NCBI RefSeq assembly: GCF_900069005.2
Contig: NZ_LN831279.1
Span: forward strand, 3,398,994 to 3,433,811
Source: Paenibacillus sp. GM2
GTDB taxonomy: Bacteria > Bacillota > Bacilli > Paenibacillales > Paenibacillaceae
Length of the DNA: 34,818 bases
Direction: 5' to 3'
Shown in pieces: positions 25,101-31,614 of the stretch (position 1 is the stretch's first letter; the number at the start of each line of letters is the position of its first letter). The notes beneath the pieces were generated by a model. That model did not search any database. It was given only the letters and a program-made list of their open reading frames with translations, and had not been told where the DNA came from. A program made the position numbers and the translations under genes.

Positions 25101-26117
25101 GCTCTGGACACCTGTACTTCCTGTAGAGGCATTCCAGGTTAACAATATCGTTCCGGGCGCAGGTTGTGAATAGGCTAAATTGCCAGGTGCCGTTAACGGT
25201 TGCGTGACCGTATCGCCTAGCTTGAAATTAATCCAGTTCAAATTGAAATCAGGTCCGCCGGCATATACGCGCAGCGTCTGCAAGCCTTGAGTTAGGGGCA
25301 CCGTTGCCGTGACGGTCTGCCAATTTTGCCAACCCCCCGTATTCGGAACCGAGGTCGTAGCCAGTGTCGTCTGCCCGGAGCGCAGCTGAATTTCTCCCGC
25401 ATTCGTATTGCTGGCGATACGATACTCAACCGTATAGGTTCCCGACTCCGCCACATTAACGAAATAATCCATCCAATCTCCGGTATTGATCCAGCCAACA
25501 TTCAAGCCGCCGCCAGTATCGGAGGTGGACTCCGTTTGTACGCCAGACATGGCATCCCAGGCTTCGGCTTCAATCTTGCCCGGGATCGGTTTGGCCGTCG
25601 GTGCAGAAGCACCATACACCTCGACCTCTGACAATTGAGCCGCTGACCAGCCTGTATTTGCCGTAAAATGAACTCTCACATACTGCGTATTTGTTGAAGG
25701 AAAATCAATCGTGACCGTATTGCCTGTAGCGGGATTAAATGTGTAGTCTGCTGAATTGACGATATTGAAGAAATCCGTCCCGTTCGCGCTGCCTTGAATG
25801 GATAAGGTTTGTGTTCTTGTCTCCCAGCCAGCCGGAAGCTTAAGCACGACCTCTTCAACATCCACTGAACCACCAAGAGGAATCTGAATCCATTGCGGAA
25901 ATGCATGATTCGTACTCTCCCAGTAGGTTCCTTGATTCTCATCCACAGCGTTACTGGCCACGTATACATCTGCATAACCACTGGAGGTTACGCTTTTGCC
26001 CGCCGCAAGGTTCGGACCTGTTGCAGCAGAAGCTTCGATATGAAGTCCGATACTGGAAAAGAAGGCCGAGAAAATAATAGACGCTATCAACGACCAAGCG
26101 ACAAACCTATTTCGCAT
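22137..26117 (-). CDS. Secreted multidomain GH87 alpha-1,3-glucanase
   Basis: A 1326-residue secreted enzyme predicted to cut alpha-1,3-glucan (fungal cell wall, mutan). A signal peptide (about 1-32, ending HIEASA) is followed by discoidin-like domain 1 (35-168), CBM6 (179-300), FN3 (308-392), discoidin-like domain 2 (399-536), CARDB domains (542-645 and 652-755), a CBM-like module (770-925) and a right-handed beta-helix catalytic module (about 935-1326). The catalytic candidates D1084 (FADGINM), D1107 and D1108 (GTGDDSFAL) have the 23/24 spacing of the three essential aspartates reported for Paenibacillus Agl-FH1 (D1045, D1068, D1069, from memory). The ATG at 26117 follows GGAGGAAGGA. A cre and direct repeats lie upstream. 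No SLH or sortase anchor is present, so it should be released. Confidence 0.9.
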   Translation of the reverse strand: MRNRFVAWSLIASIIFSAFFSSIGLHIEASAATGPNLAAGKSVTSSGYADVYVASNAVDENQGTYWESTNHAFPQWIQIPLGGSVDVEEVVLKLPAGWETRTQTLSIQGSANGTDFFNIVNSADYTFNPATGNTVTIDFPSTNTQYVRVHFTANTGWSAAQLSEVEVYGASAPTAKPIPGKIEAEAWDAMSGVQTESTSDTGGGLNVGWINTGDWMDYFVNVAESGTYTVEYRIASNTNAGEIQLRSGQTTLATTSVPNTGGWQNWQTVTATVPLTQGLQTLRVYAGGPDFNLNWINFKLGDTVTQPLTAPGNLAYSQPAPGTILLTWNASTGSTGVQSYEIYANDQLRGTVNGSTLAYTDNQPSGATVTYYVIAKDAAGDSSPRSNTVTRVGEGVSGSNLALNKPITASSTVHTFIATNANDGDTDTYWEGAPNSYPNQLTASLGANANITSIVLKLNPSSAWGTRTQTIQVLGREQNASGFVNLVSAAPYTFNPATGNTVTIPVTATAADVRLVFTSNTGSSAGQVAELQILGTPAPSPDLTVSSVSWSPATPNETAPITLTALIKNIGTASSPATTVKFYLNNNLAGTAAVGALAQGASQNVSVNIGAKTAASYTVSAVVDESNTIVEWDKTNNSLVSPTPLVVSEVPSSDLIATALWSPGNPSAGDTVTFSVNLKNQGNIASSGGAHAVTLVLKDSSGNTVRSLNGTYNGSLSAGGSANVSLGTWTAANGNYAVTATVAADANEIPAKQDNNSSSSGMYIGRGANMPFTIIEAESPANKTNGTILAPNFKPGDYAGEASGRSAVYLDNTGKYVEFTLTSSANAFVLRSSVAENTTGTVSIYANDVKKGTFTVTSKYSHVYATPSTLGQLGYDNQPGSGLTAYWLYEDSQLLLNEVFPAGTKIKIQKDSGDVPWIYVDLLETENVAPPASNPDPGKYVEVSASKSIEQALNEFRQDQTKKGIFIPAGEWTINSKIFLYGRATEIIGAGPWHTKLVAPKNQTNTDVGFNISSTADGSTIRDLSAWGNYVYRVDGPGKFIDGNGMKNVTLQNLWVEHFICLYWGVNSSNNTFKDNRIKNMFADGINMTNGSSYNVIDNNYARGTGDDSFALFSAIDAGGSYNVGNKYTNLTATCVRRAAAFAVYGGSDNLFQNLYGADTLTYPGITISSLSFGYNTLGFGDKDTVIDGVTLDRTGGDFWTSAGADDKINEYQNFGAIWLFGADRAFKNILVKNVDINNPVYFGLMFQTKSPENLAMQNVRIENVNINNPSRYGIKLVVSAEQGQGPVVGQASFTNVKVNNPGVRAIYGEDKSPNFTVNRVSGNNW

Positions 26118-26188
26118 CTTGTTCCTTCCTCCTAACCGAGTCATATTGCAAATCACTCACTCCGGAAACTACGATAAATCCGACAAAA

Positions 26189-26202
26189 TGATAGCGCTTT
26201 CC
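26189..26202 (-). promoter_or_regulatory. cre site (CcpA operator) of the glucanase gene
   Basis: Minus-strand GGAAAGCGCTATCA matches the cre pattern TGWNANCGNTNWCA at every fixed position except the first. It lies 72-85 nt before the ATG, next to an A/T-rich likely -10 region. Carbon catabolite repression of the glucanase is therefore expected. Confidence 0.75.
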
Positions 26203-26293
26203 AAATTATTATTTATTACTGTATCACCCCTTCACATTCCGTAAGAATAATTGGCGAAATTTTATTTTAATTCTACATTTTGGAAATTTTAAG

Positions 26294-26323
26294 GTCTGAT
26301 TCAACACTTGTTATGTCTGATTC
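26294..26323 (-). promoter_or_regulatory. Direct repeats with 21-bp spacing upstream of the glucanase
   Basis: The 9-mer GAATCAGAC (minus strand) occurs at 26323-26315 and 26302-26294, perfectly repeated with a 21-bp step. This is two helical turns, the spacing typical of AraC-family half-sites. It lies about 180 nt ahead of the start codon, a plausible activator position. Confidence 0.5.
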
Positions 26324-26362
26324 TATGGAATGCTTAATAAAAGAAGCGAAAAATAGAACTTA

Positions 26363-26414
26363 ATAAACAATAGCGTCGATGCCAATTCAAATTGGCATCG
26401 ACGCTATTGTTTAT
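26363..26414. terminator. 25-bp perfect palindrome, terminator-like
   Basis: Arms 26363-26387 and 26390-26414 are complementary with a 2-nt centre. The outermost pairs are A/T-rich, giving TTTATTA on the minus strand. It follows the SLH remnant by a few bases and probably was the terminator of that former gene. Confidence 0.7.
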
Positions 26415-26420
26415 CGCTTA

Positions 26421-26700
26421 TTATCTACCGTTGAGCCCCATCACCCGGACCAGCATGACTACACCTTCTACCCGGGGTCGCAGTGCCATATGGAACGAAT
26501 TGGCCGGCATCCCGTCCGTTAATGATGCCGAGCTTGCGGAGCACTTCCGCCGCTGCCCTCGCCCATCCGGCGATCTTCGCCTCCATAGGTAAAGCCTTGT
26601 GAAGTCCGCTTCTCTCCAGCTTCAGCACATTCGCCAGCAATACCACAAATTCGGCCCGGGTGACCGTATTATTCGGCTGATGCTGGCATCTGGATACCCC
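26421..26700 (-). pseudogene. SLH-domain C-terminal remnant, frameshifted
   Basis: Conceptual translation gives S-layer homology motifs: GYPDASI, then PNNTVTRAEFVVLLANVLK, IAGWARAAAEVLRKLGIING and, in a third frame, TRVEGVVMLVRVMGLNGR with a stop at 26421. Two frame changes are needed, near 26678 and at the GGGG run 26474-26477, where one base too many breaks TATR. No signal peptide or enzymatic module is left upstream, because the GH130 terminator lies at 26775. An intact SLH protein would be anchored to cell-wall polymer. This is a decaying end of a surface protein, perhaps left by a deletion or by insertion of a neighbour. Confidence 0.8.
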
Positions 26701-26774
26701 ATGGTGATATTCGGAAATTGATCGAGATCATAGGATACTTCCATTCACCTTGCTCTATCGCTTCATTCACAAAT

Positions 26775-26806
26775 GAAGCCCCGCATTATGCATCCAGCGA
26801 GGCTTC
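26775..26806 (-). terminator. Terminator of the GH130 operon
   Basis: A 10-bp stem with one G-U pair (26775-26784 with 26797-26806), 12-nt loop, then ATTTGTG on the minus strand. It lies 17 nt past the GH130 stop. The U-tract is short. Confidence 0.65.
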
Positions 26807-26822
26807 AATCAACGATGGGAAA

Positions 26823-27869
26823 TTATTGTAATGTGCTATAAATAAAGTCCAATGGAATATCTGCAAAAGCCATTACTTCATCGGCAGCACCATAATATAT
26901 ACGAACGGTATCCCCGATCAGGAGTGCACCGCAGGAGAAAACTACGCCGCCGAAAAACCCATTCACTTCATATTCTGCTTCCGGCTCCAGAATCGGGCGA
27001 GTTGACCGGGCAACGACTTTGGCAGGGTCTTCAAGATCAAGCAACACGGCGCCCATGCAATAACGATGCTTGGAATCCGCCCCGTGATACAGCATGACCC
27101 AGCCGCGCTCCGTTCGGATCGGAACCGCGCCTCCTCCCATTCTGGCTGAATCCCAGCCTTGCTCACTAAGGCCCATCAGAAACCGATGGTTGCCCCAGTG
27201 TTCTAGATCAGGCGACTCGGCAATCCATATCTCGGGCTCGCCGAATGAATTCGGTACCGGACGATGCAGAGTGTAGTAACGTCCATTTATTTTCTCCGGA
27301 AATAGCATGACGTCCTTATTCTCGGGAGCCAGCATAAGTCCGAGACGTCTGAATGTGCGGAAATCCTTCGTTTCTGCCAGACCCGCGCCAACACCCCGAA
27401 TTGAAACGGAGCTGTAGGTAATGTAGTACGTATCCCCGATCCGGGTAATCCGCGGATCCTCGATTCCCCAGGCTTCGAGAGAGTTCTCGGGAAACATAGC
27501 AGGCTGCTCCTCAATATCGAAATGAATCCCGTCTTGGCTTCGCGCTACACGAAGATGAGATAGCGAGGTCAGCATAACCGTCTTCCCGCCCTTGACCACA
27601 ACACGTGAATCCGAGAAATCGTATCGCGTATCTAATTTGTCATAACGTTCCACGAGTAATTCAGTTCCTGCTGCATTTAAACGTGGGACGAGAACTTCGT
27701 CCATCCGGTCTGAAATCGGCGCCTCTGCAACGCGGAGCAATAAAATTGTCTCTCCCTCATATGTGGCAACACCCGCATTAAAAACACCCAGTACTTTAAA
27801 ATCGGGACGTGAGGGCTTAACGTCCTTGGTTCGGATTACAGGGTTGTGTACACAGCGCTTAACGTGCAT
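26823..27869 (-). CDS. GH130 family glycoside phosphorylase/hydrolase
   Basis: A 348-residue cytoplasmic enzyme (no signal peptide) of the five-bladed propeller family GH130. Members phosphorolyse or hydrolyse beta-mannosides such as mannosyl-glucose, beta-1,4- or beta-1,2-manno-oligosaccharides. Motifs are GVFNAGVATYEGETILLLRVAE, GIEDPRITRIGDTYYITYS (the Asp of EDPR is the known general acid), HRPVPNSFGEPEIW, MLYHGAD and NGFFGGVVFSCG with IYYGAADE at the end. The linker around residues 58-90 is longer than in common subfamilies, so I do not assign a subfamily or decide between phosphorylase and hydrolase. It is the last gene of the transporter operon, 30 nt after the binding protein. Confidence 0.9.
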   Translation of the reverse strand: MHVKRCVHNPVIRTKDVKPSRPDFKVLGVFNAGVATYEGETILLLRVAEAPISDRMDEVLVPRLNAAGTELLVERYDKLDTRYDFSDSRVVVKGGKTVMLTSLSHLRVARSQDGIHFDIEEQPAMFPENSLEAWGIEDPRITRIGDTYYITYSSVSIRGVGAGLAETKDFRTFRRLGLMLAPENKDVMLFPEKINGRYYTLHRPVPNSFGEPEIWIAESPDLEHWGNHRFLMGLSEQGWDSARMGGGAVPIRTERGWVMLYHGADSKHRYCMGAVLLDLEDPAKVVARSTRPILEPEAEYEVNGFFGGVVFSCGALLIGDTVRIYYGAADEVMAFADIPLDFIYSTLQ

Positions 27870-27899
27870 AAGTTATATACCTCTTTCTGCTCTGATTTG

Positions 27900-29450
27900 T
27901 TATTTGGCAGATATAACAGCATCAATTTGGCTTTGAATTTCATCGATGACCTTTTGACCGCCTACCCCCATGATTTTATCTTCCAGCATCTCCTTGCCTT
28001 TGTCCGCCGGCAGCACGCCCTGGCAAAGCGGCAGGAATACAGAATCGTGGAAAGGTGTCATTTTGGCGTATTCGGTTTTGACATTCTCGGCGTTAAAGGC
28101 AAAGCCTGCCGTTGGGCTCAATGTAAAGTTAGCCGGGTCGGCGGCAAAATCGAACCAGTGCTTATCGTCAGGCATCATCGTATCCGGGGTGCGGTTCAGT
28201 GCCGGGCGCCAGGTTAGCGCGTAGCCCGGGAATGAGTAATCGGACAGAGCCTTATAGCTCGTGTTGCCAACCGGCTCCCAGTCCTTGCCGGGAATCCCGT
28301 ATTCCATCAAATCATGATTTTCCTTGACCGAAAGCCAGTTGACCACGTCCATTGTCAGATCCGCATGTGTGGAAGAAGCCGGAATGCAGAGGAAGTTCCA
28401 TTGCTGAAATGCCGTATACGGCTTGGCTGTATCTCCGTTAGGCATGAAGACCTCCAATTTGTCGCTGCCGTCTTTCAACATTTCTGCATATTTGAGTCCT
28501 TCCACGCCATCAGCCGCGTAATAGGTTGCTGCATACTTGCCTTGTTTGAACAGTGTTTCGGCATTTTGCTCCTGGGCGATGTTTTTAGACAAGATGCCGT
28601 CATTATAATACTTGGTAACCCGGTCGAAAGCATCGGCAATCATCAGACTTTCCCATTGACCGACCACTTTCTTGTCCTTGGTTGAATAAGCAAACATATT
28701 GACGCCGATTTCGAGTACTTCGTCCTGGGCCAAATTAGCGGAATTACTCAGTATAAACGGCAGTTTATCCGCTTTGAGCCCGTTGAAAACTAACGGTTTG
28801 ATGTCTTGCTCCTTTTCTTTAACCGTATACAAAAATTTCTCCAAATCATCGATCGTTTTCAGCTCAGGCAATCCGTATTTCTCACGCAAATCCTTGCGAA
28901 TCAGGAGACCGTAAACGGGTCCTTGCGTCGTACCCAGCGGAATCCCCATTATTTTGCCGTCGAATTTGTTGTATGCCCACATTTCATCGGGGATGGAAGC
29001 CTTCAATTCTGATCGTTCCGCTACCATATCGTCCAACTGCTTCAGCGATTTGCTGGCGATCATCTGGTTCATGGACAGCCAAGGCGCATCCAGATACATG
29101 TCGAAGTCTTCGCCGGCGGACATTTTGACCGCAACCGTGTTCCCGTAATCCGACCACGGGAGGAAGTTGATGTTCAGCGAGGCACCAATTTGGTCCGTTT
29201 TGAGTTTCTCATTGACGGCCTTCATCACCTCATCGAACCCTACCGGCTTATCCCCAGGCAAATAAGCCTTTAATTCTACGATTTCCTTAGGATTGCTTGC
29301 CGTAGAATTACCCGCAGCATTCCCTGGATTGGCGCCTCCCGGCTCGATATTCCCACCGCTGCTATTACTACCGCCACCGCAGCCGACCAGCAGCAATGAC
29401 GATGCCAGAACCACGGCCATCGCCGTGCCAAACATTTTTTTGATCTTCAT
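27900..29450 (-). CDS. Extracellular sugar-binding lipoprotein, LplA-like
   Basis: A 516-residue substrate-binding lipoprotein. Signal peptide and lipobox end at LLLVGCGGGS (C24), followed by a Ser/Gly/Asn linker. The mature domain has LPGDKPVGFDEVMKAVNEKL and YGLLIRKDLREKYGLPELKTIDD, and its C-terminal part resembles the DUF3502 module of LplA/LipO proteins. It works with the LplB/YtcP permeases encoded just upstream. The ligand is probably the oligosaccharide that the downstream GH130 enzyme processes. The start follows GGGAGGTTGAGTAA. A hairpin lies between the permease gene and this one. Confidence 0.9.
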   Translation of the reverse strand: MKIKKMFGTAMAVVLASSLLLVGCGGGSNSSGGNIEPGGANPGNAAGNSTASNPKEIVELKAYLPGDKPVGFDEVMKAVNEKLKTDQIGASLNINFLPWSDYGNTVAVKMSAGEDFDMYLDAPWLSMNQMIASKSLKQLDDMVAERSELKASIPDEMWAYNKFDGKIMGIPLGTTQGPVYGLLIRKDLREKYGLPELKTIDDLEKFLYTVKEKEQDIKPLVFNGLKADKLPFILSNSANLAQDEVLEIGVNMFAYSTKDKKVVGQWESLMIADAFDRVTKYYNDGILSKNIAQEQNAETLFKQGKYAATYYAADGVEGLKYAEMLKDGSDKLEVFMPNGDTAKPYTAFQQWNFLCIPASSTHADLTMDVVNWLSVKENHDLMEYGIPGKDWEPVGNTSYKALSDYSFPGYALTWRPALNRTPDTMMPDDKHWFDFAADPANFTLSPTAGFAFNAENVKTEYAKMTPFHDSVFLPLCQGVLPADKGKEMLEDKIMGVGGQKVIDEIQSQIDAVISAK

Positions 29451-29495
29451 TTACTCAACCTCCCTTGTATTGATTAAACTTGCATCTATGCTTAA

Positions 29496-29528
29496 CCGGA
29501 AGATTCCGGTTAATGCCGGAATCTTCGG
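29496..29528 (-). other. Stem-loop between permease and binding-protein genes
   Basis: CCGGAAGATTCCGG (29496-29509) pairs with CCGGAATCTTCGG (29516-29528), about 13 bp with one bulge, 6-nt loop. It starts directly after the permease stop and has no U-tract. It may mark an mRNA processing or stability point that raises binding-protein expression. Confidence 0.6.
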
Positions 29529-30407
29529 CTATCCTTTGACAGCCCCTACTGTAAGGCCTTTGACAAAATATTTCTGCAGCATCGGATATAATAGGATGAT
29601 CGGACCGATCGTAAGTACGGTCGTCGCCATCCGCACACCATAAGTCGGCGGAGTAACTGCGATCGCCGCGCTGGAAGGGATCAGGTTTTTGGCCGCCTCC
29701 ATATTAGACACCATCCGTCGCAGGATTAGCTGCAGAGGGAACAGTTTTTCATTGTCCACGAACATAAGTCCCATAAACCAGTCGTTCCAATAGTTCAAAG
29801 CGTAGAACAAACCGACGGAAGCCAGAATCGGCTTGGAAATCGGCAGAATGATTTGAAAGAAAATTCTGACTTCGTTGGCTCCGTCCATTCGAGCGGCCTC
29901 CTCCAATTCCTCAGGAACAGTCCGGAAAAAGCTAACCAGCAGAAAGACAAGAAAGGGTTGGCATAGTAATGTTAGAATAAGCACCCAAACGGTATTCTGT
30001 AAATGCAGCCACTGGCTGACTACGATGTAGAACGGAATGATGCCTCCTGAAAACAGCATGGGCAGGTAGCAAAACAACAGGAAAGGCGTCTGCAGTACAT
30101 TTCGCTTGTTCGCTAGAGAATAGGCCAGCATGGCGGAGATACAAAGAGCACTTAACGCCCCGGCGGCAGTGACCAGAATCGTTACTTTATAACCGCTGAA
30201 CAGTACATCCGACTGGAGCACCGCTTTGTAGGCCGATAAGGAAAATTTTTGCGGAAATAACGTATACCCGTGTGCGATCAGTTCTCCTTCATCGGTGAAG
30301 GAACCGATGACCATCAGCAGGAAAGGGAACAGACAAAATAGGGTAAACAGTAAAATGATAATGTAAGCGGACGCTGTAAACACCCGGTCCGAAACACTCT
30401 GTCTCAT
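29529..30407 (-). CDS. Sugar ABC transporter permease, YtcP type
   Basis: A 292-residue membrane subunit with about six helices (first: AYIIILLFTLFCLFPFLLMVIGS). The EAA loop is LEEAARMDGANEVRIFFQIILP. It ends in KYFVKGLTVGAVKG, the typical C-terminus of YtcP/LplC-like permeases. It is separated by 11 nt from the partner permease upstream. A nucleotide-binding subunit is absent and probably shared with other importers. Confidence 0.92.
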   Translation of the reverse strand: MRQSVSDRVFTASAYIIILLFTLFCLFPFLLMVIGSFTDEGELIAHGYTLFPQKFSLSAYKAVLQSDVLFSGYKVTILVTAAGALSALCISAMLAYSLANKRNVLQTPFLLFCYLPMLFSGGIIPFYIVVSQWLHLQNTVWVLILTLLCQPFLVFLLVSFFRTVPEELEEAARMDGANEVRIFFQIILPISKPILASVGLFYALNYWNDWFMGLMFVDNEKLFPLQLILRRMVSNMEAAKNLIPSSAAIAVTPPTYGVRMATTVLTIGPIILLYPMLQKYFVKGLTVGAVKG

Positions 30408-30418
30408 CGTGCTACCTC

Positions 30419-31357
30419 CTAAAATAATGCGGATTCTTTAGACACCTTGCGGGTAATCCCATTAGCGATGACTACGAAAATCAAGCCCATAACCGATTGG
30501 AACAGCCCGACCGCCGATGACATGCCAAAGTCGTGCAGTTGTCTCATCGAGCGGAAAACGAAGGTATCAATGACATCGGTTGTAGGATACAGCAGCGAGT
30601 TATCTCCGATAATTGCATAGATCATAGCGAAGTCCCCGTTAAAAATTCGTCCTACGGCAAGCAGCGTCATAATCATAATCGTTGGAACCAGCAGCGGTAG
30701 AGTAATGCGGAGCATAATTTGCGGCTTGGAGGCGCCATCGATCCGCGCAGCTTCGTACAAATCCTCAGAAATGCCGGTAATTGCCGCGAGGAAAATAATC
30801 GAAAGATACCCCGCTCCCTGCCATACACGGATCAAAGTAAGAATAAAGGGCCAAAGCTTGGCCTCGAACATCCAGTTGATAGGCTCCAGGTCGAGTCCTT
30901 GAAGCCAGGCATTAATCATAGGTTCCTCCCCGCCAAACATCGACTGGACGATCATCCCAACCACGATCCAGGACATGAAATAAGGTAGAAAAATAAGCGA
31001 TTGCGAGATTCTTTTAAAATATTTGTTGCGAATTTCATTAAACATAAGTGCAATAAGAACGGCAGCCATGGTCGTAAACAAAATAAATAACGTGTTCAGT
31101 ACGAGCGTGTTGCGCAGGACGGTCCAAAAGTCGTCCGAGGTAAAGAAATAATCGAAATTTTTAAAGCCGACCCATTTGCTGCCCGTGATCCCTTTGGAGA
31201 AGTCATAATCCTTGAATGCAATCATAATCCCGTAAATAGGAAAATAACTGAATACGAGGAAAAACAGCAGGCCCGGCACGGCCATAACGTATAGGAAGGG
31301 ATTCTTAGCAATATGCTTCAGCTTGGAGCCTCTCCCCTTGTCTCGTTTGAACTGCAT
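30419..31357 (-). CDS. Sugar ABC transporter permease, LplB type
   Basis: A 312-residue membrane subunit and first gene of the GH130 operon. A basic N-terminus (KRDKGRGSKLKHIAK) precedes VMAVPGLLFFLVFSYFPIYG, typical for LplB. The EAA loop is LYEAARIDGASKPQIMLRITLP. AAGGGGGT lies before the ATG. It is transcribed divergently from the membrane AraC regulator at 31615, the likely controller. The leader contains a possible attenuator at 31381-31414. Confidence 0.92.
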   Translation of the reverse strand: MQFKRDKGRGSKLKHIAKNPFLYVMAVPGLLFFLVFSYFPIYGIMIAFKDYDFSKGITGSKWVGFKNFDYFFTSDDFWTVLRNTLVLNTLFILFTTMAAVLIALMFNEIRNKYFKRISQSLIFLPYFMSWIVVGMIVQSMFGGEEPMINAWLQGLDLEPINWMFEAKLWPFILTLIRVWQGAGYLSIIFLAAITGISEDLYEAARIDGASKPQIMLRITLPLLVPTIMIMTLLAVGRIFNGDFAMIYAIIGDNSLLYPTTDVIDTFVFRSMRQLHDFGMSSAVGLFQSVMGLIFVVIANGITRKVSKESALF

Positions 31358-31380
31358 AGTTTCGTGTACCCCCTTATGTC

Positions 31381-31414
31381 AAAAAAGTCCGTTTGGCGTG
31401 ATGCGGACATCCGC
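31381..31414 (-). promoter_or_regulatory. Possible attenuator in the lplB leader
   Basis: Minus strand: GTCCG and CGGAC (31404-31408 with 31387-31391) can pair just before TTTTTT (31386-31381). The same GTCCG can instead pair within GCGGATGTCCGC (31414-31403). These are mutually exclusive hairpins, the first terminator-like. The stems are only 4-5 bp. Confidence 0.3.
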
Positions 31415-31540
31415 AACCCGATGTCGTCACCATATCAGGCCCATTGTGGCGAGGCAATTCCGACAAGCTCGGATTTTTACCGCATGCATAGATTTCGCAT
31501 CTTCCCAAAAACATCACTTTTCCAGAAATGAACGATTCTG

Positions 31541-31568
31541 CTGACGGAAACCTGCATTATGCTACAAT
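31541..31568 (+). promoter_or_regulatory. Promoter of the membrane AraC regulator
   Basis: -35 CTGACG (31541-31546), 16-nt spacer, -10 TACAAT (31563-31568). It lies about 50 nt ahead of the ATG at 31615 and is flanked by direct repeats CTGCATTAT (31552) and CTGCATTTAT (31573), 21 bp apart, a possible autoregulatory AraC site. Confidence 0.55.
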
Positions 31569-31614
31569 AAATCTGCATTTATCAAAGAGAGACCTATATA
31601 ACGGGGGTTCCGGT

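Larger units (their letters stand above)
26118..26420. other. Regulatory region upstream of the glucanase gene
   Basis: About 300 nt, A/T-rich and without a gene. It holds a cre (26189-26202), a pair of direct repeats (26294-26323) and a 25-bp palindrome (26363-26414), each annotated separately. The promoter probably lies between 26203 and 26245. A weak AATAAT-like -10 is visible but no convincing -35, consistent with activator dependence. Confidence 0.55.

Noticed and set aside
26425..26646. A 73-codon minus-strand frame taken as a small gene
   Set aside because: It is the middle part of a frameshifted SLH domain; similarity continues in other frames on both sides.
31528..31614. Longer N-terminus for the membrane AraC regulator
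   Set aside because: These 29 codons overlap the likely promoter and have no ribosome site, while the ATG at 31615 has one.
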